The notes below the pieces were generated by a model, which made no database searches, was not told the origin of the DNA, and saw only the letters and a program-made list of their open reading frames with translations. From Gloeopeniophorella convolvens (taxonomy: Eukaryota; Basidiomycota; Agaricomycetes; Russulales): DNA of 10,023 nt. The stretch spans positions 1 through 10,023 of the forward strand of contig WTXD01000404.1 in NCBI GenBank assembly GCA_022496205.1, in the 5' to 3' direction. This document shows positions 1-8,442 of this stretch, piece by piece. Both the position numbers and the translations under genes were made by a program. Within the stretch, counting starts at the first letter, position 1, and every line of letters starts with the position of its first letter.

Positions 1-171
1 ACACGCCCCGACTATCTTGGCAGTTCCTCGCTAGCGCGCTTATCAGGAGACAGTGCCAATTCTATGTTCAGCGCTCGTATGCGGTAAAGTGCTGGTAGGG
101 GGTATTGGATCTACTAGCTGAAGTCAATATGTACAGGGGTGCTACGTCTCTGATAGGCTTCATCCCCCTAT

Positions 172-1986
172 TCACAGGTCTCCACCGTCTTCTTGAAACC
201 GAGGGAAGACTTCCCGGATCTTGGATATGCGCTTTTCTCTCTCCGAGCCGAATTTGCAACCCCAAACACCCACGCTTGCGAGAGGGGTCCCAACCGTACG
301 CGTTGTTCCAGCACAGCTAGGAAATTATCATATAACGAACCATAGATCCGGCACTCGACAGTGAAATCGACCTTGCGGATGGAAAGGGTTGCAAGCTGAG
401 GAAGGAGGGGGAGCCTGTGGCCGTTAAGCGCCGTCGACTTGGCACAGCAGCGATCCAGTGGTGAAGGCTTCTTCTGAGACGCCAACGCTAAGAAAAATGA
501 ATCCGAGTTGCTCCCCACGATGTCAACTTCACGGACGTTGCTGCAATAACGAAGGTATTCTGACCAGTCCATAGGTCTGAGAGCAGTATAAGCTGGAACA
601 TCCAAGTAAAGGTACCTAAGCTGTGTGAGAGGGAACATTGAGAATACGAATCGGAGAAGGTCTTGGCGATCGGGTGGCTTGCCGCCTGATCCCCACTCCT
701 TGTCGGCCGACCCGGAGAAAGAGATTGATGCATCGTGGACCGTGACATCATCCTCTACCTCAAAGAACCTGTCGTCGTCAAAGAAGCTGTTCATTGAAGC
801 GACATCACTTCGCGCAGCTATGCCCATCGATCCCGGTTCGTCCGTATGTTCAAGGATACATAAACTTTGGAGGATGTTTGATCCAGGGCTCCCAAAGTGT
901 GCAGCAACCGCGGGGATGACCATGCATGAACCAGGATTCTCTGGTTGATCGGAGCAATACAGGGTAAGCCTGCTTGACGGAGGGATGACGAGAGCATTCA
1001 TGATGCGTACGACAAAGCTCATGCCGGGTCCATTGAGACGCAAATCAGTAAGGTTCGGTAAATGAACCGCCCGATACTGAGGTGGCTGGTTATGTGAGGG
1101 GGTGGGGAAACGACAGAAGAGATCCAGAGTCCGCAGAGATCGGCTAGCGGATAGTAGGGCCATGAGATTGTCCCATTCTAACGCCAAGGATCGATGTATC
1201 ACCAAAGACGATAGTGAATTGCACGGCAAGACAGCCCAGGGGAAATTGATATAGTGAAAGGTGATTCCGCGTAAATTTGGTGCGCTTCCGTTGATCATCA
1301 CGAAGTCCGCAGACCGAACGTGCAGATGCATGTTGCGGTCGTAGGCAGTCGCCAGGAAGAGGTTCTGAAGCAGAGGAGCCGGGGTTGAGAGAAGCTGACG
1401 GACATGGTTCGAACAATCCACCGGGAGGTCTGCAAGTCGGACCGAGCTGCAGCGGTGAAGGTTGTTGATGATGATCACCCAATCATCCGAAGTCGGGGTC
1501 ACACCTCTGGGCGGGTCAATATTGAGTGGCAGCCCTCTTGCCCTCGTAATGCCCTCTTCCAACCAGCGTGAGCCCAGTCCAAAAATAGAGTCTGCCCATA
1601 GTGTTGGGGCACTGAGGGCAATTTGACGCCAACGTCGACATATATGTGAGACGGCAAGCCAACCAAGGTGATTACGCTTGTAGCCGGGGCGCCACTCTCT
1701 CTTGAGGAAGTGAAATACAAGCGTGAGCGTCTCTGGGCCACCTTTGAGACAAGAGGTAGGGAGTTGCGCCGGGAATGGGGGTTGACGAGGTTGGAAGTGG
1801 CTGCTTCAATACTTTTCTCTACGGGCGCTACGGAGAGCACATTATCACAGGAAATGTGCTGATCGTTGTCACTATCGTCAAAATGGCCCGAGGACCAGCC
1901 ATAAGTTCGCTGGAAGACTCCGATGATTAAGCACGTTCGCACCTTTCCAACTTTACAGCAACCTTGTTCTCGGAGTAGTTTGCCAT
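172..1986 (-). CDS. F-box protein with leucine-rich-like C-terminal region (gene A), two frame breaks
   Basis: Predicted SCF ubiquitin-ligase adaptor: the F-box would bind Skp1 and the C-terminal region a substrate (family knowledge; the substrate is unknown). The ATG at 1986-1984 lies in a good context (GGCCATGG) and opens a 10-codon exon (MANYSENKVA). A 47-nt intron follows, then the main exon. The F-box spans about residues 60-115: SRRNSLPLVSKVA, then PETLTLVFHFL, then LGWLAVSHICRRWRQIALSA and PTLW. The rest has leucine-rich-like segments (LPNLTDLRLNG), an acidic patch (FFDDDRFFEVEDDV) and the late block MDWSEYLRYCSNVREVDI. One missing base near 1735-1741 splits the F-box between two frames. 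A second near 286-291 diverts the C-terminus: the neighbouring frame gives the amphipathic end REKRISKIREVF and stops at TGA 174-172. The uncorrected frame runs on to TAG 170-168. With both bases supplied the coding length is a multiple of three, about 589 residues. It could be a recent pseudogene or an assembly-damaged gene. Confidence 0.8.
1910..1956 (-). other. Intron 1 of gene A (47 nt)
   Basis: On the minus strand the donor is GTAAAG and the acceptor is TTCCAG, with a CTTAATC branch-like element before the acceptor. The length is typical of Agaricomycete introns. Splicing is in phase 0 and joins the only well-placed ATG (1986-1984) to the long downstream frame that contains the F-box N-terminal half. 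Without splicing the ATG frame stops after 19 codons. It is inferred from sequence signals only. Confidence 0.6.
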
Positions 1987-2236
1987 GGCCAGGGAGGGTT
2001 GTTGATAAGAATATTCGGTCGGAAATGCCCAGCGTCTTTAGTGAGTAGATTGCTGGAGACTCCGCCCACAAAGCGTATTCGACGCGACAGCGCGCAGTAG
2101 TCGGCAGGAGAAGTTGGAGTTAGTGATTGGGATCAAGTCGAAATTCTTTGGTACGGGTAATAAGCAGTGAGACAAAGTTCAGAGGGGAGTCTAGTGGCCG
2201 GAAAACACCAGTCGACGCGGTCGCAGAGTCCACAGT

Positions 2237-2260
2237 ACGTGCTCACGTGCTCGCATATAA
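2237..2260 (-). promoter_or_regulatory. Tandem ACGTGCTC repeat with E-box and TATA-like element, candidate upstream element of gene A
   Basis: Two perfect tandem copies of ACGTGCTC occupy 2237-2244 and 2245-2252, and the junction makes the palindromic E-box CACGTG at 2244-2249. CACGTG is the usual site of bHLH factors in fungi (family knowledge). Next to it the minus strand reads TTATAT at 2259-2254. The element lies about 260 nt upstream of the gene A ATG, rather far for a core TATA box, so a regulatory role is an inference. Confidence 0.3.
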
Positions 2261-2262
2261 GT

Positions 2263-2277
2263 GTGTCCTGCGGACAC
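2263..2277. repeat. Perfect 6-bp inverted repeat GTGTCC-TGC-GGACAC
   Basis: The arms GTGTCC (2263-2268) and GGACAC (2272-2277) are perfect reverse complements with a 3-nt spacer. Related half-sites continue to the right (CTGCAGACACTCTGCGGAC at 2278-2296). This could be a dimeric binding site or chance in GC-rich DNA. Confidence 0.35.
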
Positions 2278-2466
2278 CTGCAGACACTCTGCGGACTGCC
2301 GGCAGTGAACGGGCGGTGACCGTGATGCTCCGTGATGATTGGTGAGTCCGCGAAGCACGATTCAATAATCACCATGGTATCACCAGACTCGTCTCATTGG
2401 ATGCTGAACTCCAACAATTTCAAGACACTCGAACTTGGCCTGAACAACAAATCCACTGCGAGCGAG

Positions 2467-4367
2467 CTACTGGTCGGACTCGCGCGGGATCAACCAGGTG
2501 TAACCATCAGTAACTCTTCGAGCAAGACGGCGACTAAACAATACAAGAATTTCCTCGATCAAATACCACAATGTGCGATCACCACACCTTCGCCCTACCG
2601 TAACCTCCACGCTGTCGACCACCTCGCGTATAGAGTCCACATTGAGATCGTTCAATTGGCATGAATCAAAAATGACCTTTTTAAGGCCCGCTCTTGCTCC
2701 TTTCGTGCGCGGAGAACAGAAATCAACTTGATCCACCGAATTAGCGCTCTCACGCTCCACAGCTTCAGCACTTCCAGCTCGGGGAAGGCGACTGTTTCCC
2801 CTCCAGACAGTGAAAGAAGACGACATAGAGCTTTATAGGCGGCCAATCCGCAACAGGTGATTTGGGTAGCGTTGGAAAAACGCTCCGCTAGGTCACTCCA
2901 GAGCTGTGGTCGCCATCCTCGACGACGAGAACGCGCGCGGCCAGTGCAGGAAATGTTTGGCACGCTGCGCGTAATGTGTTGATTTGGGAGGACCGACCAC
3001 CCCGCGCAATGTCCTTGAAACAGAGGTTGATGTTTGGGCCTGGTTCGATGAGAGGTCGATCGTCGAACTCCAAAGAGGAGATTATGAGGGGGTGTAGTCC
3101 GCGAGTATCTGTACCCCATGTTCCGAGCCTGGCTCTGAACTATGGAGCAAGGCGAGTGACCCTTCTGCTTCGTCTGGTAGGGTCTCCTGGTAGTAACGGA
3201 AGGTCCGATGCAAAATGGGAGCGACATCATTGTCGAATAAGTACGAAAGGCGTAGACGGACTTGCGTTGATTCGGGATATGCGATGTGGTCGAAGAAGCC
3301 ATCAGGCCATGCGCAGTCGTCCCACACAAGTTTCTGCAGGTGCGGCAGGTTGGCGATTCCATCTGTGGCTGTCGACCAGCTGATTGCCGAGGGTGGCACA
3401 AAAGTCCCCACGGGAAGGGGTCATCTTCAACACTTCTACGATATCCTTGGGCCCGGAAAACAGATGATCGAATAGTGGCCCTTGTATGTCCGCCACATCA
3501 CCAAAAGGTACGTGAGCGCTTGCATGGGAAGTGGTGGTGCAGGATTCCAGGAGGGGATTATGTTAGACAGCGAGACATATTGAAGAGACGGCGAGGCGCT
3601 GAGACAATCGCCAAGGGGAAATTCACGTAGGTATTCAATTTTAAAAGGGGCGTGATAGCGGAGAGCTCGACGCGCTTCAAAGCTACCATAGGATGCTCAG
3701 AAAACGAAAACCACCTGAGGAATGATGCAAGCGCATGCCTCCCTTTGGCTCGCAATGAGAGCACCTCTGTGCGCGAAAGGTCCAAAGAATATGAGAGCCG
3801 TTGGCCCGTAAGCACTTCGTAAGACGGCGATACGAAGCCATAGAATTGAATCCCCCGAGCGCCGTTTGAGCGGGTGAGAAAGCGTTGAAACCACGTGGGA
3901 CCCAAATCGACAAGCACGTCCTTCCACAAAGAAGGCGCACCGAGCGCTACCCGCCTCCAACGACGGCAGACGAACGTGCATATGACCCATCTATATCTGA
4001 GAGGATCGAATAATTCGGGGCACAAAGGGCTGCTTGGTTGAGACGAAGGTTGCGATTCCGAGAACTCCGAGTCGTCGCTCTCGCTGTCGTCAGAAATGAT
4101 GTCTTCCTCGACAAAGAGACGGGGAGCATGGTCCAGGTTTGCTCGTGCTTGTAGCACTGCCACTGTATCGTCGATCAAAGCCTTGAATACAAGAGAGAGG
4201 ACGTCGTCCGGAAGCTGCGATACAGAGCACGCATCGTTACGGCGAGCCTTTGCAGAGTCCAGTAACGCTAAAATTGCATTGATTTCATCGTCCAACGTCT
4301 CCCGACGGCGCCTTCCTGAGTCTTCATCGAGCGGATGTCCACCGGATCGCAGGGTATGCTGGTCCAC
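2467..4367 (-). CDS. F-box protein, NLCF subfamily (gene B), broken by about six frame shifts
   Basis: A paralogue of genes C and D and a presumed Skp1-binding SCF adaptor. The F-box is split: LDDEINAILALL, ARRNDACSVSQL and PDDVLSLVF come first. An acidic Ser-rich insert (DDSESDDSEFSESQPSS) follows, then RYRWVICTFVCRRWRRVAL, GAPSLWKDVLVDLGP. Later blocks that match C and D lie in changing frames: SPSLQYVSLSNIIPSW, IANLPHLQKLVWDDCAW, GFFDHIAYP, ILHRTFRYYQETLPD, GVQILADYTP, GPNINLCFKDIARG, LWSDLAERF, FPELEVLKLWSV and DSIREVVDSVE. Frame breaks lie near 3613-3619, 3494-3500, 3405-3424, 3087-3093, 2904-2911 and 2676-2687. Five of them are repaired by one missing base each; the one near 3405-3424 has the other phase. 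The left end is uncertain: the current frame stops at 2467, but by comparison with C and D the true stop is probably near 2580-2597. The frame has no ATG between the TGA at 4439-4437 and the F-box, so the true start lies upstream behind an intron or another break. 4367 is only a GTG. Confidence 0.75.
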
Positions 4368-5296
4368 GCTCTGGGTACGCGACTGAAAGCACCGATCCCA
4401 GTAGGAGTTGGCGCCGAATGAAGCGTGAAATTTTGATCAGACCTAAAGCAAGGGTGCAGCTACAGCGCAGATTACCTTTCATGTGGCGTCTCGTCAGGGC
4501 GTACGTCAGTCATGGGAAGATCAAATATGCAACAGCAGTGAGGCAACTGAGGAAGCGGGATGTAGTGAGATGTGCACTACTGGGGACGGCAGCCGTGCCA
4601 GGTACTAGATCATCGATTGAAGGATTCCAGGGATCTCGCGGCCGCGGCGACTCTCATGCAGTCACGTTGTGCGCAGCAGCGACAGTGCCAGACTCCGAAG
4701 TGGCTCCGAAGCCGGCGGCCACGTGCCGTGCACCGTTGCAAAGTCCAGTCAACTCGCGCCCACCAACGTCCGCGTCCTGCAACATCCCGCAACTAGTCTG
4801 TCTCGAGTGGATCAATGAGCACATCACATGGGAGGTTCGTGCTAAGAGAGATTCGCATGCGTTCGAACTTCGAGGTTTGGGTCTGGCTCCACCCAAACGA
4901 GCATGCTGCCCTTGGCAGAAATGGGCCGAAGATTCTTTTACTGATTTGCTGTTTCAAGTACTAGAACATATACATGATTTGTGCAAGGTAGTCGAGATAC
5001 ATGGTGATGGGGGTAACAACGTAGGCGGCGGGGTAGCTGCCCCCGGGCTGTGCCAGTGCTGGTTCTCCCCATCCCGCGTCGGGCCGACCCCACACGGCGC
5101 ACGACACGAACCGCGCGGGTGTACATAGGTAGCGAGGTAGTACGAAGGTGCTATCAAGGGACCGCAGCGGGGATAAGGGAAGACGGGCAGGAGTTGTAAG
5201 ACAAGAGCAGGGGTCACTGGGTCAGAACAGAGGTGCCCCATGCCAGGACATAGCCAATGGCTCCTCCTGCCTGCTTCGCCACTGGCAAAGATGGAA

Positions 5297-5320
5297 GGGG
5301 GGGACACAAGGGCGCGGGGG
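5297..5320 (+). other. G-quadruplex-forming motif
   Basis: The run of seven G at 5297-5303 can be read as GGG-G-GGG. It is followed by ACACAA, GGG (5310-5312), CGC and GGGGG (5316-5320). This satisfies the usual rule of four G-triplets with loops of 1-7 nt (loops 1, 6 and 3). It sits inside a longer G-rich stretch of the plus strand. Any function is unknown. Confidence 0.5.
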
Positions 5321-5619
5321 CAAAAGAGAACGCGACGGCAGCGGTAACTCGAGGGTGGAGGCAAGCGCTGCGCGGCGCAGCAGGCAGAGATGGGCACAAG
5401 GCAGTAGAAGACTCAGCAGGCTGTGCGAGGGTGCGGCGTGGACGCCGGCCGGGGGCAGGATACGGGTTCAACCACGTGTATCACACGCCTCTGAGGTGGA
5501 AAGGGGCGGGCATGAGAAGGGGGAAGGACATGGAGCAGGGCGACGGCGAGCGATGGGGATGGTGGACATGGACAAGAGAGGACCCGGGAGTCGGATGCGT
5601 CGACAGGCGCGCGACACGC

Positions 5620-5648
5620 GCTCTTGCCTGCTTGCAGCAGGCTCTTGC
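5620..5648. repeat. Hairpin GCCTGC-TTGCA-GCAGGC within a direct repeat GCTCTTGC
   Basis: A perfect 6-bp inverted repeat (arms 5626-5631 and 5637-5642, 5-nt loop) is overlapped by two direct copies of GCTCTTGC at 5620-5627 and 5641-5648. No gene context explains it. It is not followed by coding or transposon sequence. Confidence 0.35.
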
Positions 5649-6038
5649 TTGTCCATGATATATCAATGCGCCGGCCCGAGACGCGTCGTGCAGTAGGCGC
5701 CCACAAAATTTGAATATGTCGGACCCTGAAGTCGATGCTTGAATAGGCTTGAATATGGGTCCATTTTCACTGCTTGTCCGTCTCCTGCTAGCGCCAGGCT
5801 CAGCGCCTCTGCCTGATCTTCGCCTTCGTTATGTATATGTACCTTCGAAATTACCTACTTGAGCATGGGACAGAGGCCCACTGATCTTCCGGAATGCCCT
5901 GGGCTCCATCCTCGGCGTTCATCTGAATGCCAGGGCTCTCGAGCATCACCGGGATCGCTCATTCAACCAGTGCCATCTCCGTTTCATGGGGCAGCCATCC
6001 TGGGCCTTGGAAGTCGAATTCCGCTGCACTGACTTGGA

Positions 6039-6044
6039 TATAAA
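6039..6044 (+). promoter_or_regulatory. TATA box candidate for gene C
   Basis: TATAAA in the context GGATATAAACC lies 65-69 nt upstream of two overlapping ATGs (6104 and 6108). That spacing leaves room for a start site near 6070 and a short leader. It fits the spliced model of gene C that starts at 6108. It is inferred by position only. Confidence 0.4.
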
Positions 6045-6107
6045 CCTTCACGATGCCCTGGCACTGTCACTACCCCCACATTCCTGTTCGTATCGAAGGC
6101 CTGATGG

Positions 6108-7912
6108 ATGCACCGCCCGCGAAGCTATCACGTGAAAGGTGCCTTCCTAAACCTTAGACAGCGCCAACTACTGACCCAGCAACTTTGCCAACAGCGCTGA
6201 ATCCCGCTGGCTCTCGCTCACTCGACTTCAAGATCACCACTGGCTGGGAATGCGTGAGGCGTCAAGCACAGTTGACCTCTCTAAAGTTGCGTCTACATAC
6301 GCCTTCAGAGCGAACGAACCAGAGCTCCATGCACCTACACTCCAGGGCGACGTTGCAGCCTCCCCATCTCGAAGCTCACCTCCGACATCCTCACCCTTGT
6401 TTTCGACCTATGCAAACGAGACTTCATCGGTTCTGTGCAAGACGGAGCTTTGATGCGAGAGCTCCCCAACAACAGCAGCATTGAGGACCTCCCTCCTGCC
6501 CCTGCACCGATCACGCTCGGGTGGATCGCCTGTTCCCACGTTTGTCGACATTGGAGGGGCATCATCTTGAGCTCGCCTTCTCTATGGAGAGACATCGTGG
6601 TCGACCTTGGCCCTCTATGGCTGAAGCAATCATTCATTCGCTCTAAGCCCGTCCCCAGGGTTCGTCTCCTCGGCCGGCTCTCATCGATGTACTCAAATCC
6701 AGACATTGCAATACCTGCCACCATCGGATTTTCGCGTGTATCTGCGCTATCTTTAACTTCTCTCACAGAAGATCTGGTCGTGTCCTTCCTCAAAAGCTTT
6801 CGTCCCGGCAGCGCGTCCGCTCTGACGAATGCCGAATTAACCATCTCCCTCCCCTCTACGCGCTTCGAAGGTTCCCGGCCTGTACCCTTAGCCTTCTGTC
6901 ATGCGATTCACAGTCTATCCAGCACATGTCACTCCACAATGTCTTTGTCGCATGGGAACCCTTCCCCTTCTCAGCACGCCATCTCACGCATCTCGAAATT
7001 ACCGTGGATCGTTCAAATTTCATGACGAAATCTCCGTTGTCCCGTGTTGAAAAGGCGGTCGAATTCCTCGGGAGCACACCGGCACTGGAGGTCCTCTCAC
7101 TCATCTGGTGCTTTCAATTCAGACGTGATGCTATCCAGCCCAGCGATCAGACTGTGGAGCTCCCTCGCCTGCGAAAGCTCACATTAGACGACCGCACGCC
7201 GGAATGCATCTATCTGCTCAATCATATAGCTTTCCCTGCCACATCACGCGCTCAGATCCGTTTTAGGTTTAGCGAGATTGAGGAAGAAGACATCATCTCC
7301 GTCATTCGCCGAACATTCCGATTCTTCCTCCACGAGGAATCTCGAGCAGTCGGGGCGGCGACTGGTACTATCGGGTTATTTCAAAGCCTCAAAACCGGTC
7401 TTCACGTACTCGCACACTCCAGCCCCCACGAGGCGTTCCCACTCGAAGTGCCGATGTCCCCACCTGACGCAGATACGGATGTGAACCTTTGCTTCAAGGT
7501 TTGGCGCGGCGCGCCAGTGAACGCGTATCGCGAAGCAATCAACGCGCTCCCGGAAGCATTTGTGGACACGCTCTTGATTCAAGAAGCCAGTCCTACGCTA
7601 TGGCACCATCTCATCGAGCGGTTTCCTCGGGTTAGACACGTCGTTTGTCCCGACGGTAGCACAGCAGTTGCTCTATGCCACGCCATTTTACCACGCCAAG
7701 ATGGGACGGTTCCCGCGCCAGGACTCGGGGTGCTGACATTATGTAGTATCAATATCCCTCGTTCGAACCTCGAGTCTGCCCTATTATCGGCTCTGCGGTC
7801 GCGTAGGTTGTTCGGACAGCCACTCCACCGACTCATTCTACGGAAGTGCGTGTCCCGGGTGGAGTGGTTGGTCGAAGTACGTGACAACGTCGAACACGTA
7901 GAAACGGTCTGA
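6108..7912 (+). CDS. F-box protein, NLCF subfamily (gene C), one frame break
   Basis: Presumed Skp1-binding SCF adaptor with an unknown substrate. Secure coding starts at about 6348: RRCSLPISKL, TSDILTLVFDLC, an insert rich in Pro/Ser/Asn, then LGWIACSHVCRHWRG, SSPSLWRDIVVDLGP. One missing base near 6888-6896 moves the frame between RPVPL and SIQHMSLHNVFVAWEPF. The rest reads cleanly: STPALEVLSLIWCF, VELPRLRKLTLDD, LLNHIAFP, VIRRTFRFF, GLHVLAHSSP, DTDVNLCFKVWRG, LWHHLIERFPRVRHVVC, and an end at TGA 7910-7912. The F-box frame has no ATG. Either two introns (6139-6194 and 6254-6308) join an ATG at 6108 to it with no further break, or the ATG at 6250 is used and one more base is missing near 6344-6348. 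The spliced model gives a coding length that is a multiple of three once the 6890 base is supplied (about 564 residues), and a TATAAA lies upstream. Gene C is the closest relative of gene D. Confidence 0.8.
6139..6194 (+). other. Candidate intron 1 of gene C (56 nt)
   Basis: The donor is GTGCCT, the branch-like element is CTGAC (in CTACTGAC) about 20 nt before the acceptor, and the acceptor is CAACAG. The length is typical for an Agaricomycete. With the ATG at 6108 it splices in phase 1 into the frame that reads ALNPAGSRSLDFKITTGW. It is an alternative to a start at 6250. Confidence 0.35.
6254..6308 (+). other. Candidate intron 2 of gene C (55 nt)
   Basis: The donor GTGAGG is a strong match to the consensus, there is a CTCTAAAG branch-like element, and the acceptor is CCTTCAG. 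Splicing in phase 0 enters the F-box frame directly at 6309, without needing a lost base. If the ATG at 6250 is the true start, this sequence would be coding instead. Confidence 0.4.
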
Positions 7913-8442
7913 TATGATGGCTGCGCTACTCGGTGGATGTACTTTGCGCAGGTGTACTTTTACGATCGCTTGTTGTGTGGCGGATTTACTTGATACAGGT
8001 GTAGGGTAGTCGGGCTCGTCTCAGTATTGCTTCTTGAAGTCAACGACATGATCCACAATACCATGTGCCGCACGACACCTTTTATCTTGGCTCCGATGTG
8101 GCGTGGCGGTGCCCGGCCGTGAAGCAGCGCGAGGGCGTCGGTCGGACGTTGGTGGACCAGAGTCCGGGAGATGTTGCGGATTAGTGCTGGCACGGAAAGC
8201 CTTACATGCGATCGAAATAATATTCTTATCCGTCCATAGCCCACGATAAGCACGCTTGTATGCGCGGGGGCGGAGGAAATGTTCTGATTGAGTATACAGT
8301 GTATCACCGTTGATAGCCCGCCGGGCCCTAACCAAGCAGCAGGTCATTCGACATGACAAATTCATAACTAACAAGACATTATGGCAGTAGATACTGAATC
8401 ATTCTAAGCCTGACCTAGGCTCGTGCTCAGCTATCGGTCGCA
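7913..8442. other. Spacer between convergent genes C and D
   Basis: The 3' ends of C (plus) and D (minus) face each other across about 530 bp. The only open frames here, on the minus strand, lack an ATG and show no family motif. No clear AATAAA signal is seen for either gene. AAATAAT at 8216-8222 is the nearest approximation for gene C. I see no RNA gene and no decayed fifth F-box copy. Confidence 0.5.

Larger units (their letters stand above)
2072..2466. other. Intergenic region between genes A and B
   Basis: This spacer holds no coding frame that I can support. It lies 3' of gene B and 5' of gene A, both on the minus strand, so it should contain the end of B and the promoter of A. The only structured elements seen are the tandem ACGTGCTC/E-box element and the GTGTCC-GGACAC palindrome, both listed separately. 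A GGGCGG hexamer in minus orientation occurs near 2063-2070, just left of this region. Confidence 0.5.
4368..6107. other. Long region between divergent genes B and C with no supported gene
   Basis: This region of about 1.7 kb should hold the upstream regions of genes B (left) and C (right). The longest ATG-started frame (4418-5128, plus) is Arg- and Cys-rich and shows no domain. Frames on both strands at 5148-5700 have low-complexity products typical of GC-rich non-coding DNA. From about 5150 to 5600 the plus strand is strikingly G- and purine-rich. From about 5760 to 5830 it turns pyrimidine-rich. TTGAATA occurs three times at 5710, 5739 and 5749. I see no tRNA, rRNA, transposase or reverse-transcriptase motif. 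Confidence 0.5.

Noticed and set aside
1..171. Possible further gene at the left edge
   Set aside because: Only 3' flank of gene A is visible; no motif or credible frame continues to the edge.
625..948. Plus-strand frames opposite gene A
   Set aside because: They are antisense shadows of the F-box protein; no independent support.
2652..3401. A 249-codon minus frame taken as one protein
   Set aside because: Only its last third (LWSDLAERF to ARKEQERA) is gene B sequence; the rest is a shadow of other frames and starts without ATG.
3615..3621. Programmed -1 frameshifting at TTTCCCC in gene B
   Set aside because: The heptamer is in the right phase for slippage, but none of the other break sites carries such a heptamer, so programmed recoding does not explain the pattern.
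4418..5128. ATG-started 236-codon open frame on the plus strand
   Set aside because: Arg/Cys-rich product with no domain, no intron or promoter signal, and it extends into the GC-skewed tract. Probably a chance frame in GC-rich DNA.
5755..5862. 35-codon frame starting MGPFSLLVRLLLAPGS, resembling a signal peptide
   Set aside because: Too short, no continuation or splice partner found, and a pyrimidine-rich tract produces Leu/Pro codons by chance.
7763..7778. tRNA B-box-like GTTCGAACCTC
   Set aside because: It lies inside the coding sequence of gene C, with no A-box or cloverleaf partner.
7960..8374. Open frames of about 115 codons on the minus strand between genes C and D
   Set aside because: They begin with GTG or TTG, not ATG, and contain no F-box or NLCF-module motif.
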